Assembly: GCA_964552465.1 (NCBI GenBank)
Contig: CAZKGR010000002.1
Location: forward strand, 186,001 to 250,000
Origin: BMS3BBIN04 sp964552465
Lineage (GTDB): Bacteria > Electryoneota > Electryoneia > Electryoneales > Electryoneaceae
Reading direction: 5' to 3'
Length of the DNA: 64,000 bases
Made by a program: the position numbers and the translations under genes. Below, in pieces: positions 18,065-26,303 of this stretch; within the stretch, counting starts at the first letter, position 1; each line of letters starts with the position of its first letter. The notes under the pieces were generated by a model. It worked only from the letters and a program-made list of their open reading frames with translations. It did no database searches and had not been told where the DNA came from.

Positions 18065-18667
18065 ATGGATCATCCGGGAGGTTGGGCATCCGAGTTCGCG
18101 GAAAAGCATAACCTTATCCTTCGATTCGACACACCTCTGCCAGGACATCTTCCCGCCTACAAATATGAAGACAATGACCAAATGATCATTGTCCTCGATT
18201 CGTCTCTACCGAATGAACGTCAGAACTTCTCCCTCGCACATGAAGCTGCACACCTGCTGCTCGGACACACCGGCGACCTGCAACCAGCAGAGGAGCAGGA
18301 AGCCAATTACCTGGCGTCCGAACTGCTGCTTCCAGATCCTCCGTTCTCAGATTTTGCAAATGACACGCTACGTGAACTGAAAGACCAGTTTCCACAAGCT
18401 TCTTTTGAAGCGCTGGCAAGACGACGGATGCAGTTTGTTCCGTCACTACTCACGATCATGGATAACGGGCAGATCACCCAACGCCTTCATTCCGAAGAAT
18501 TTGCTGCGCCGCATTCAGTGACGCAGCCGGAACGGGAAATCCTGAACCGGTGTCAACGCACGCAGAAGGACTATCTGGTAAGAGCTGAAGATGTGCAGAT
18601 GCACGGGATCTACGTGGATGACGGGAGGGGGGTAGTCAGGGTATTGCTGATAGTCGAAGAGGCTTAA
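18065..18667 (+). CDS. ImmA/IrrE family metallo-endopeptidase
   Basis: The 200-residue protein carries the zinc motif H59-E-A-A-H63 in FSLAHEAAHLLLGH and the downstream EEQEANYLASELLLP, which supplies the third ligand. This is the ImmA/IrrE (COG2856) fold. Members usually cleave a cognate helix-turn-helix repressor, or act in radiation response or toxin-antitoxin modules. No XRE-type regulator gene is next to it, which is unusual. GGAGAAGAG precedes the start. The gene is flanked by a convergent small membrane-protein gene only three bases away. Confidence 0.88.
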   Translation: MDHPGGWASEFAEKHNLILRFDTPLPGHLPAYKYEDNDQMIIVLDSSLPNERQNFSLAHEAAHLLLGHTGDLQPAEEQEANYLASELLLPDPPFSDFANDTLRELKDQFPQASFEALARRRMQFVPSLLTIMDNGQITQRLHSEEFAAPHSVTQPEREILNRCQRTQKDYLVRAEDVQMHGIYVDDGRGVVRVLLIVEEA

Positions 18668-18669
18668 CC

Positions 18670-18885
18670 TCAGAATGAGCTCGAAGGTGGATCGTTCGAC
18701 GAGTCCTTATCTTTGTTTGCCGCGAAATGACCAACAGTGACAAACATCGTAAATATCGCACCTGAGCTGAGTATCGGGATCAAATCGCCAAACATGCCGC
18801 TACCTTGCAATCTCCATGAGATGCCAATGCTGACAAGACCCCAGATCAAGGCATGTACGATAATCAACATTCCTTTGCTACGCAT
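18670..18885 (-). CDS. Small two-helix membrane protein
   Basis: The 71-residue protein has two hydrophobic segments (MLIIVHALIWGLVSIGIS and LSSGAIFTMFVTVGHF) and a short hydrophilic tail rich in Ser, Asp and Pro. Two ATGs are close together; the one at 18885 is chosen because GAGGAG lies six bases before it, whereas the ATG at 18891 touches the ribosome site. The function is unknown. Confidence 0.65.
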   Translation of the reverse strand: MRSKGMLIIVHALIWGLVSIGISWRLQGSGMFGDLIPILSSGAIFTMFVTVGHFAANKDKDSSNDPPSSSF

Positions 18886-18977
18886 GATCATCTCCTCAAA
18901 TTCAGGTTATCCGGCAAACTCATCAAGAATTAAAATGTACTATTGAGTTACTGATAGTACCATAAAGGGGAAGAGCC

Positions 18978-19397
18978 ATGATATCCCACCGCGAAGAACT
19001 GACGTTTGAAATATCCACGCGCCGTGCGTTCATCAACATCACGTCTCATGTCGAGGATGCGATTCGGGCCTGTGGCGTACGCGAAGGATTGTGTCTGGTA
19101 AACGCGATGCACATCACCGCATCCGTGTTCATCAACGATGACGAATACGGTTTGCATCAGGACTATGAAAATTGGCTGGAAGGATTGGCGCCGCATGCGC
19201 CGATCAGTCAGTATCGCCATAACGACACCGGCGAAGACAATGCGGACGCACACATGAAACGGCAGATCATGGGACGCGAAGTAGTCGTCGCGATTACCAA
19301 CGGACGACTTGACTTCGGCACTTGGGAGCAGATCTTCTACGGTGAATTTGACGGACGGCGCCGAAAGCGTGTGTTGGTAAAGATTATCGGTGAGTAG
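18978..19397 (+). CDS. YjbQ/UPF0047 family protein (secondary thiamine-phosphate synthase-like)
   Basis: The 139-residue protein has the complete UPF0047 pattern: an N-terminal FINITSHVEDAI strand-helix, LCLVNAMHITASVFIND, the YRHNDTGEDNADAHMKRQIMG core with conserved His, Asn and Asp, and a C-terminal strand VLVKIIGE. E. coli YjbQ has weak thiamine-phosphate synthase activity, but the physiological role is unsettled. AAGGGGAAGAGCC lies before the ATG. Confidence 0.9.
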   Translation: MISHREELTFEISTRRAFINITSHVEDAIRACGVREGLCLVNAMHITASVFINDDEYGLHQDYENWLEGLAPHAPISQYRHNDTGEDNADAHMKRQIMGREVVVAITNGRLDFGTWEQIFYGEFDGRRRKRVLVKIIGE

Positions 19398-19424
19398 TGA
19401 CCCTGAACTGGCAATGATTGCAAA

Positions 19425-19667
19425 TCAGTCCTTGAACTTAGCCATTGCGTCCGCCGGAAGCTGGCGAGTTTCTGAAATCGCGTCTTCGTGTTTGCGGACA
19501 TGCAGGAAGAAGCGGTTGTTGCAATCCCGGCAACGGTAGGGATACGCCCAGATCAGCCGCAGGATTTCCTTTTCGAGGTAACCCCTGCGTGTGCTGCGGC
19601 GGATGTTGTGCGATTCACAGATCGGACACATCAAACCCTTCTTTTTGCGCCGGAATAGACGCATCAT
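19425..19667 (-). CDS. Small zinc-ribbon protein
   Basis: The 80-residue protein has two CxxC knuckles (MCPICES and YRCRDCNN) separated by about 30 residues and a basic N-terminus (MMRLFRRKKKG). The fold is a likely zinc ribbon. GGAGTGAT precedes the paired ATGs. Binding partner or nucleic-acid target is unknown. Confidence 0.7.
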   Translation of the reverse strand: MMRLFRRKKKGLMCPICESHNIRRSTRRGYLEKEILRLIWAYPYRCRDCNNRFFLHVRKHEDAISETRQLPADAMAKFKD

Positions 19668-19826
19668 ATCACTCCAAATGTTGCACTAATGCTGTGTTTG
19701 GCGATAATAAATAAAGAGTTACGAAAATTCCATGACTCAACGGGTAGATTCGATGCTGCAAAACCGCTTAGTCTGCTATCCAACTTCAAACTCCTCTGAA
19801 TATCACCCAGAAAACCAGCCATAGCA

Positions 19827-19856
19827 AAATGCCCGGACATCATTGACCGGGCATTT
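19827..19856 (-). terminator. Intrinsic terminator of the MFS gene
   Basis: AAATGCCCGG and CCGGGCATTT form a 10-bp stem with a 10-base loop. Read on the minus strand it is followed by TTTTG, and it lies just past the MFS stop codon. Confidence 0.8.
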
Positions 19857-19872
19857 GAGATTTGTGTGTCGG

Positions 19873-21270
19873 TCAGGCTTGGCTGGGCGAATGTTTCATT
19901 CCTTTTGTCACCCACTTGTAACCGATCATCAATCCAACCGGGCTGATGCAGGCGATGAAGGCGTAGACCAGCCACATCGTGCCTGAGGCTTCCGTGCCGC
20001 CAACCGGGATGAACAGGTCGATCATGCTGCCAGCGTACCAGCCAGTCGTCGCCTTGGCCAGGAACCACGGTATACCCGCCAGTCCCATATAGGCACCAAC
20101 TCGACCCGCAGGAGCGAGGTCGGCAACATATTCGAGGAAACGGCTCGACCAGATCGCCTCACCGAAGCTGAACAGAACCACGTACAGGATCAAACGGGTG
20201 ACATCCGGCCCCGGAACCAGGATAAAGGTAGTTACTGCCGATATCGCAGTTCCCCAGATCATCATCTTGACCACGCTGACTTTGCGTGTCATCATCGCAA
20301 TCAACGGTACGAAGATGACGATAATCAGCGGATTCAAACCCTGGAACCACTCCAGTCTGTGACCGATCTCTTCAGGATAGGCGCGGAAGATGTACTCAGG
20401 CATTGTCAGGAACTGATGCGCAAACAATGTCCGTACAGGCAACAGAATGAAGATGAAGAAGATGAACCGGGCGTCGAGGAACGGCAGCTCCTTCAACGTT
20501 TCCAGGAATGGCTTCTTCTCTTTCGTTTCCTTCTTGTCTTCCTTAATCCAACGGTCACGATCTTCCACCTTTTTCGTGAACATCGACGTGTGCAGAATGA
20601 TCATCAGGACCGTGATCACGATCAGTATGATGTACACCCCGCCGATACCGTTCTCTGGATTGACAACGCTGGCGAACGGTGTCGCATCGAAAGCGCCTTC
20701 ACGCGACACATCGCGGATTACCGGGCTGACAAACGCTTCTGCGACGATACCGAGGTTCATGATCGAATACAGCAGGCTGTAACCGATGGTCGCGGTCCGC
20801 GGGTCGGAGTATTCCTTAACACCAGCATATAACGCAGGTTGTAGGATACCTGTCGCCAACGCCATGATCATCAAACCGCCCCACATCATCACCGCGCCGC
20901 CGACGACCGGTGACGAGAGCAGCATCGTTCGTCCGACCAGCAGCCCCATCAAACACAGCGATATTGCACGACGCACCCCCAGCGCGTCCGAGACGAATCC
21001 GCCCCCGAACATGAACAGCGTTACAAATCCAGTGAAGGTCGAAACCGCGATGGTCGTTGCGTTGATCGAGAGACCAACGTCGCGAGTGATGAACAAAGTC
21101 AGCAGGTGCAGGATACCGAAATAGGCAATGCCGTCGAGGAAGTTGACCTGGTTGACCAGCCAGAAACCACGGGATGCGCCAAACAGGATCTTGAAGTTGT
21201 CGAGGATGCTGAGATCCTCTTTCGAGACTTCAGGCGATGCGGATTCGGTACGAGAAGTGTCGTCGCTCAT
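19873..21270 (-). CDS. MFS transporter (peptide/POT-like)
   Basis: The 465-residue protein has about twelve membrane segments with a large polar central loop (KKVEDRDRWIKEDKKETKEKK). Segments such as GGGFVSDALGVRRAISLCLMG carry the MFS loop 2-3 signature, and the N-terminal FLDGIAYFGILHLLTLF is reminiscent of proton-dependent oligopeptide transporters, though the ExxER motif is not evident. GAGGGC lies upstream of the ATG. Substrate is unknown. It may be a separate unit from the PadR operon, with 95 bases between. Confidence 0.8.
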   Translation of the reverse strand: MSDDTSRTESASPEVSKEDLSILDNFKILFGASRGFWLVNQVNFLDGIAYFGILHLLTLFITRDVGLSINATTIAVSTFTGFVTLFMFGGGFVSDALGVRRAISLCLMGLLVGRTMLLSSPVVGGAVMMWGGLMIMALATGILQPALYAGVKEYSDPRTATIGYSLLYSIMNLGIVAEAFVSPVIRDVSREGAFDATPFASVVNPENGIGGVYIILIVITVLMIILHTSMFTKKVEDRDRWIKEDKKETKEKKPFLETLKELPFLDARFIFFIFILLPVRTLFAHQFLTMPEYIFRAYPEEIGHRLEWFQGLNPLIIVIFVPLIAMMTRKVSVVKMMIWGTAISAVTTFILVPGPDVTRLILYVVLFSFGEAIWSSRFLEYVADLAPAGRVGAYMGLAGIPWFLAKATTGWYAGSMIDLFIPVGGTEASGTMWLVYAFIACISPVGLMIGYKWVTKGMKHSPSQA

Positions 21271-21365
21271 GTGCCCTCAAACGGTTGAGTAGGGTGATGT
21301 GTTGGATTCGCCCAATATAGACGAACTCACAACCTCACTCAACTGAGATCACATGTTTATTAAAA

Positions 21366-21773
21366 TCAGTCGAATACTTCGGTGCGACCGTACCCCTTAA
21401 TCGAACGGCGGCTGAAGTACATGTGAACCAGTAACAGAATGCCCCAGATAACAACACCAACTGTTTCTCCGATCTTCGAAGAAGTAGAAACCTCCATCCG
21501 ATTCCAGGCGAACAGCATCCAGATCGGTATAGACACCATGAACGACATCGCATGGTAGGAAAAACCCAGATCTCCCCGTGTTTTGAAAACCTCGTCTCGG
21601 CTTCCATTCACCCAGCCGTTTACGAACATCAGACCTGTATAACATATCGCCAACGGAATGATCCAGCCCCAAAGAGCGTTGCCGATCAACCAGCTTAATG
21701 TCCAGTGAAATGAGACAGTTAACACTATCGCCAATGCTGCGAAAATCGTCAGATTACGAGTAAGTTGGAACAT
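21366..21773 (-). CDS. Four-helix membrane protein, paralogue B of the PadR operon
   Basis: The 135-residue protein has four hydrophobic segments and a cytoplasmic loop VFKTRGDLGFSYHAMSF. Its C-terminus RRSIKGYGRTEVFD matches that of the neighbouring gene (RRSLKGYRKQEVFK), and the loop matches SRTRGNLKFTYG there. The two are diverged tandem duplicates. No named family is recognised. It is 39 bases behind the first paralogue and probably in the same operon. Confidence 0.75.
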   Translation of the reverse strand: MFQLTRNLTIFAALAIVLTVSFHWTLSWLIGNALWGWIIPLAICYTGLMFVNGWVNGSRDEVFKTRGDLGFSYHAMSFMVSIPIWMLFAWNRMEVSTSSKIGETVGVVIWGILLLVHMYFSRRSIKGYGRTEVFD

Positions 21774-21812
21774 GGATATCTCGAGTAGATGACCAGTTAT
21801 CTCAGATGAAAA

Positions 21813-22208
21813 CTATTTGAATACTTCCTGCTTGCGATAACCCTTCAGACTACGGCGCTGGATCAGGTAGTTCACAATCACGATCAGCACGATTCCCGGG
21901 ATCACCCACGGCTTGTCTGCAATTGGATTCTCACCCTCTGTCGACAACATGATGTCGCCGATGATAATCACTGGAAACACGGCAATAACGGCGATCAAGC
22001 CGTAAGTGAACTTCAGGTTCCCGCGAGTCCTGGACACATCCTCGCTGCGCAGGAAGAAGAAGGTGGTGAGGGAGTATAAAACTGCCCAGCCGCCCAACAC
22101 CCACAGTCCTGTATCGGCATCCAGCTGACGGCTGAATGCGATCAGACCGACGGTCAACAGAAGTAGAATGGCACCGTACAGAATCATCTTACCCGTGATT
22201 CGACTCAT
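21813..22208 (-). CDS. Four-helix membrane protein, paralogue A of the PadR operon
   Basis: The 131-residue protein has four hydrophobic segments and a basic C-terminal tail RRSLKGYRKQEVFK. Its ATG overlaps the TGA of padR (ATGA), with GGAGGG eight bases before the start, so it is translated with the regulator. PadR regulators commonly control membrane or efflux proteins encoded beside them, and these twin proteins are the likely target. Function is otherwise unknown. Confidence 0.75.
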   Translation of the reverse strand: MSRITGKMILYGAILLLLTVGLIAFSRQLDADTGLWVLGGWAVLYSLTTFFFLRSEDVSRTRGNLKFTYGLIAVIAVFPVIIIGDIMLSTEGENPIADKPWVIPGIVLIVIVNYLIQRRSLKGYRKQEVFK

Positions 22209-22585
22209 GACTGTTTCCCTCCGCTCACGATCAAGGCCCGCAAGTTTTCATCGTAGAACAATTCAATATTCCGCTCGATAAATGACTGCAGGATCGTTTC
22301 GCCGATCTCGGTTAACTTGTAATACTTACGCTCCGGGCCACGGTCACCGTCACGCAGATCATACTCAACCATCTCCAGGTCACGGTACTTGCGCAGGCTG
22401 CGGTACAGACTCTGCTCTTCAACCGTGATCGAACCATGCGTCGCCTGGTCGATGAATTCACGCAATTCTGCGACATAACGTGGACGTTCACGCAACCCGA
22501 GGAACAGCCAGAAGGTTAACTGTCCCTTCTTGTACGTGTCTTCCCACGCATCCAACAGCTTTTTCTGATACTCATCATCACGCAT
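22205..22585 (-). CDS. PadR family transcriptional regulator
   Basis: The protein has 126 residues from the ATG at 22585 (MRDDEYQKK). A winged helix is followed by the ERKYYKLTEIGE wing typical of PadR proteins; recognition-helix residues lie around SLYRSLRKYRDLEMVEYDLRDGDRGP. The C-terminal helix supports dimerisation. It heads an operon with two membrane proteins and sits directly behind two strong palindromes that probably form its operator, implying autoregulation. An upstream start at 22627 would place the operator inside the gene and is rejected. Confidence 0.88.
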   Translation of the reverse strand: MRDDEYQKKLLDAWEDTYKKGQLTFWLFLGLRERPRYVAELREFIDQATHGSITVEEQSLYRSLRKYRDLEMVEYDLRDGDRGPERKYYKLTEIGETILQSFIERNIELFYDENLRALIVSGGKQS

Positions 22586-22611
22586 CTTGCAATCACTTCC
22601 TGCTAGTGTAC

Positions 22612-22643
22612 GTATAGTACTATACAACTTGTACAGTACAAGT
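22612..22643 (-). promoter_or_regulatory. Twin palindromic operators upstream of the PadR operon
   Basis: GTATAGTACTATAC (22612-22625) is a perfect 14-base palindrome, and ACTTGTACAGTACAAGT (22627-22643) is a perfect 17-base palindrome around one central base. They share GTAC cores and are spaced by one base. On the minus strand the area also contains TTGTAC and TATAGT, so the operators overlap a likely promoter 30-60 bases before the start codon. PadR binding to this pair is inferred from position and symmetry. Confidence 0.7.
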
Positions 22644-22803
22644 ATACGGGTAATGGAACACGGATTGCAAGTCTATTCGTCCACGAGTCTCGATTTGTTG
22701 AGAATCTCTGCGTATAAGCGTAGATACGTATTCGCGAGAGTTCGTTTGCGGCAGGATTAGCCAATTGTACCGGTGTGTCCTGCCGGATCGGATGCGAAAG
22801 TGT

Positions 22804-22839
22804 GATCCCCGCGCAGCAAAAATGCTGGCGCGGATGATC
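22804..22839 (-). repeat. REP-like hairpin, variant, minus orientation
   Basis: Read on the minus strand, GATCATCCGCGC is followed by CAGCA, a T-rich loop, TGCTG and CGCGGGGATC, which resembles the REP consensus but with diverged arms. It faces the canonical REP at 22857, with 17 bases between them. Confidence 0.6.
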
Positions 22840-22856
22840 AACACTTGAATCCTTGG

Positions 22857-22890
22857 GATGATCCGCGGTAGCGAAGCTCCCGCGGGCATC
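22857..22890 (+). repeat. REP hairpin, distant copy
   Basis: It begins GATGATCCGCGGTAGCGAAG and ends CTCCCGCGGGCATC, differing from the copy at 433 by one base. It is 22 kb from the RAYT remnant and lies in the spacer before asnB. With the inverted REP-like hairpin at 22804 it forms a REPIN-like pair. Confidence 0.85.
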
Positions 22891-22966
22891 ATGCGCATGT
22901 CCCGAACGGCGTCCACTGGAGCGCGAGGGCATCCTATCCAATACCACACGTACAAAGGACGGACAA

Positions 22967-24913
22967 TTGTGCGGCATTGCCGGACTGCTCAACCTGGGTG
23001 ATGGTCAAATAGACCGCGACCTGCTCGAAACCATGACTGACACCTTGGCCCACCGTGGACCGGATGGGCGGGGTACGTGGTATGGCGATTTTTGCATCGG
23101 ACTCGGTCATCGTCGCCTCGCCATTGTCGATCCGGAGGGCGGAGCGCAGCCGTGGATTGACGAACATGGACGCGGTGTCCTGACCTACAACGGTGAGTTG
23201 TACAACCAGCGCTTCCTGCGAAAGCAGCTTGAAGCGGCGGGAGTGCAGTTCCGCTCGAACTGTGACACCGAAGTTGTGTTGCAATCATTGCTGTACTGGG
23301 GTATCGACAGTGCGTTGGACAAGTTCCGCGGCATGTTCGCATTCGGCTTGTGGGAACCTGGTCCGCAGCGTATGACCCTCGCCCGCGACCCGATGGGCGT
23401 GAAGCCGCTCTATTGGGCGATGCGCGATGGTATCGTCCGCTTTGGCAGCGAGATCAAGGCGATCATCGCCGACCCAACCTTTCCCCGTGATCCCGACATC
23501 ACTTCGCTGGTCAACTATCTCGGACACTATCGGCTCAGTTTCGAGGGTCGGAGCATGTTCCGTCACGTTCAGGAAGTGCATCCGGGCAGCTATGTGACGT
23601 GGGAGGGTAAGCGTCGTAACGAAACCCGGTATTGGTCGCTCCCGTTAATCCCGGAATCTGAAAAGAAAGATCTGGGCGAGGAAGCCGTTGCCAAAAAGTT
23701 GCGGGATCATATGGTCCAGTCGGTCAAACGGCGGTTGATGGCGGATGTGCCGGTCGGTGCGTATCTGTCAGGCGGGATCGACAGCGCGATCCTGACCACG
23801 GTGATGAAAGCGATAACCGGCCGCAGCTTCCACACATTCTCCATCGGATTCGGCGAAGAGGGCGGTAACGAATTCGAATATTCGAGTATGATGGCGAAAC
23901 ACCTGGGTGTCAAACATCAGCAGGTAACCCTCACCGAAGACGCATACTTCAAAGAGTTCGAATCGCTGATTCATGTCAAGGACACGCCGCTGTCTGTCCC
24001 CAACGAGGTTCCACTGCGCTATTTGTCGCGGTTTATCAAGCGAAAGGTGACGGTGGTGCTTTCCGGCGAGGGTGCTGATGAGCTGCTCGCGGGATATACA
24101 AATCTCGTTCGTTCTCCACATGATGCGTGGCTCGCAGATCGGTTGCAGAATGATCCATCCTCATTCAGTGAAGAAGAACGTGCGCGACTCACTACAGCGT
24201 TGACCAACCTGTATGGCGACTCGTTATTTGCCGGTCATCAAGAGCAATTTCTTCATCTTTACCAGTGGGTTCCCAAAGTCCAACGCGATTCATGGCTGAA
24301 CAAACGCCTCCCCATCGATCAGATCGAATCCGATATCCGCGAGAGCTGGAATACTCAGTGGCATCGTCTCGATGGCGCTGGTATCGACCCCTATGAAAAA
24401 GTGCTTCACATTCTCCAGGAGGTACACCTCAAAGCGCTACTACTCAGGCTGGATGCGACCTCAATGGCTGAGGGTGTTGAAGGGCGTGTTCCATACACTG
24501 ATCGCAACCTTATCGAGTGGGTCAACAGGTTGCCGATGAAGTACAAACTTCGATGGCGAGATGCTCAGGCCGAACAGGCAGCGGCGTCACTCACATCGGT
24601 CGAGAGTGCTGGTCAGTTGGATGTCGGGAAGTACGCTCTACGTCTGGCGTTTGCCGGGACAATTCCTGATGAAATTCTGCTTCGTCCGAAGACAGCTTTT
24701 CCAGTACCGCTGGACGCATGGTTGTACGGGAAACGGATGGACTGGCTGAAGGAGAGAGTGCTGACTCCACGTATGGGTGAGCTGTTCGATTTGCAAGTGC
24801 TTGAGCGTGATCTACTTAGCGTTCGTGGCAAGCAAGAGGGGATGAAACTCTGGATGCTTGCAAATATCGGAATTTGGTTGGAAATGTATTTCTCAGGGGC
24901 TAGCGTTTCGTAA
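22967..24913 (+). CDS. asnB: Asparagine synthase (glutamine-hydrolysing)
   Basis: The 648-residue protein has an N-terminal class II glutaminase domain (MCGIAGLLN; Cys2 nucleophile, then LAHRGPDGRGTW, HRRLAIVD, TYNGELYN) and a C-terminal synthetase domain with the PP-loop SGGIDS at 268-273. It makes asparagine or amidates another acceptor from glutamine. The start is a TTG at 22967; it is fixed by the need for Cys as residue 2 and is preceded by AAAGGACGGA. The next gene is a sugar C-methyltransferase, which leaves open a role in glycan synthesis, where asnB-like genes often occur. Confidence 0.93.
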   Translation: MCGIAGLLNLGDGQIDRDLLETMTDTLAHRGPDGRGTWYGDFCIGLGHRRLAIVDPEGGAQPWIDEHGRGVLTYNGELYNQRFLRKQLEAAGVQFRSNCDTEVVLQSLLYWGIDSALDKFRGMFAFGLWEPGPQRMTLARDPMGVKPLYWAMRDGIVRFGSEIKAIIADPTFPRDPDITSLVNYLGHYRLSFEGRSMFRHVQEVHPGSYVTWEGKRRNETRYWSLPLIPESEKKDLGEEAVAKKLRDHMVQSVKRRLMADVPVGAYLSGGIDSAILTTVMKAITGRSFHTFSIGFGEEGGNEFEYSSMMAKHLGVKHQQVTLTEDAYFKEFESLIHVKDTPLSVPNEVPLRYLSRFIKRKVTVVLSGEGADELLAGYTNLVRSPHDAWLADRLQNDPSSFSEEERARLTTALTNLYGDSLFAGHQEQFLHLYQWVPKVQRDSWLNKRLPIDQIESDIRESWNTQWHRLDGAGIDPYEKVLHILQEVHLKALLLRLDATSMAEGVEGRVPYTDRNLIEWVNRLPMKYKLRWRDAQAEQAAASLTSVESAGQLDVGKYALRLAFAGTIPDEILLRPKTAFPVPLDAWLYGKRMDWLKERVLTPRMGELFDLQVLERDLLSVRGKQEGMKLWMLANIGIWLEMYFSGASVS

Positions 24914-24972
24914 GTTAGTATTCGCTAAAGCACTGACTACTGGACGGGGGCTGGACCGACAAGAGGGAGGAA

Positions 24973-26157
24973 ATGACACGCGAGCGATGCCCTGTATGTG
25001 GGGCAACACAGTTGGAAGAATTGCTGGAGCTGGAAGATTATCCATTCGCCGGAAACGGCGTACTCACATCATCCCAAGCGAACGACCTGCCTTACCAGAC
25101 GCTGTGCATCAGTTTTTGTCATGGCTGCGGCATGGTTTTTCAAACTGAAAAAATGCCATTCGCAACCTACATGGATATGCGAAACCGGCAGCCTGTGCCT
25201 CCACCGATTATTGAATCTGGATTGGAAAAGTTCGAAACTGAACGATTTTTCCAACAGCTCCGTCGTTACGCACCAATAGAAGGACGCGTACTCGACATCG
25301 GGTGTGGATACAGCGGGATGATACCACGTCTGAAAGAACTCGGATTCGATGTCGTCGGGATTGATGCGGACGAACGCATAGTCAATCACTGTGTCGATAA
25401 AGGTTTCGACATCCAGGCTGGTAGATTTGACGAATCCCTTTTCGAGGAAGAGAGCTTCGACATCATTATCTGCCGCTCAGTGATTGAACATGTCGAAGAG
25501 CCGCTGATCCTGCTCGGTGCAATTGACGATCTGCTCAAACCCGGCGGTCTGCTTGCGCTGGAAACGCCGAACATGGGGCAGGTCTTTGAGCGAAACGCGT
25601 TCGGTGGATTCTCACCGCAGTACCAGACCTACTGGACACTGCCGACACTCCGTTACGCTGTCACCCAGAACGGGCACGACATCCTCGGCGGTTACGACGA
25701 ATCGTACATCGCCCTGTTCAGCCGAAAGGTTGAGGCGGACGAAGATCCATACGATCCGATGCCGTCTTCGGATGTGGAAGAAGCGTTTGAAATAGTGGAC
25801 GGTTTCCTCAACCGCAAGGATGAGATCGCGGAAGATCTCGGCCTACTGGTGCGCGAGGATTTCAATGGTCCATTGGCTGTGTTCGGCGCGGGATTGCCGT
25901 CGGTGGACATGTTCTTCTACGCCGACATCCGTGACCAGATCAAGATGGTTGCGACGACCGACGCTGGGCGTGTAGGTGGCGTGCTCGCGGGCACGGACTA
26001 CACCGTCCAATCATTGGATGACCTACTCAAATCAGACTGCGCGGGAATCATTCTGTCCACCGAACGTCGCCACGACGAGCTGCTCGAACGTCTGAAACCG
26101 TTCATCATCAACGGTGGACGTGTCATCCGCTTTACGCCGGAGATTAATATTACCTAG
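24973..26157 (+). CDS. Class I SAM methyltransferase with zinc-binding N-terminus (C-methyltransferase type)
   Basis: The 394-residue protein has an N-terminal zinc-binding segment (CPVCGA near the start and FCHGCGMVF), a SAM-binding domain (VLDIGCGYSG, VVGIDADE, IICRSVIEHVEEP) and a C-terminal domain (about 280-394) with FGAGLPSVDMFF and TDAGRVGG like the Methyltransf_14 part of sugar C-methyltransferases such as TylCIII. Such enzymes methylate NDP-keto-sugars for deoxysugar synthesis. No NDP-sugar dehydratase is adjacent, so the acceptor is unknown. Start at ATG 24973 follows GAGGGAGGAA. Confidence 0.85.
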   Translation: MTRERCPVCGATQLEELLELEDYPFAGNGVLTSSQANDLPYQTLCISFCHGCGMVFQTEKMPFATYMDMRNRQPVPPPIIESGLEKFETERFFQQLRRYAPIEGRVLDIGCGYSGMIPRLKELGFDVVGIDADERIVNHCVDKGFDIQAGRFDESLFEEESFDIIICRSVIEHVEEPLILLGAIDDLLKPGGLLALETPNMGQVFERNAFGGFSPQYQTYWTLPTLRYAVTQNGHDILGGYDESYIALFSRKVEADEDPYDPMPSSDVEEAFEIVDGFLNRKDEIAEDLGLLVREDFNGPLAVFGAGLPSVDMFFYADIRDQIKMVATTDAGRVGGVLAGTDYTVQSLDDLLKSDCAGIILSTERRHDELLERLKPFIINGGRVIRFTPEINIT

Positions 26158-26163
26158 CCGTGT

Positions 26164-26190
26164 AGCCCGGGTTGTCTCGCAACCCGGGCT
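26164..26190 (+). repeat. GC-rich palindrome after the methyltransferase gene
   Basis: AGCCCGGGTTG and CAACCCGGGCT form an 11-bp perfect stem with loop TCTCG. No T-run follows. The CCCGGG core resembles the larger inverted repeats at 53053-53126, so it may belong to a dispersed family and serve as a terminator or mRNA 3' end. Confidence 0.6.
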
Positions 26191-26303
26191 TCATACCTCC
26201 GCAGCAACTCATTTCCCGTGCATTCTGTCTGATCTATGCCTACCTTCCCGCGCGTTGCATTGCAGCGCAACCAACATAGACAGCATCACCGGGACAGACT
26301 TCC

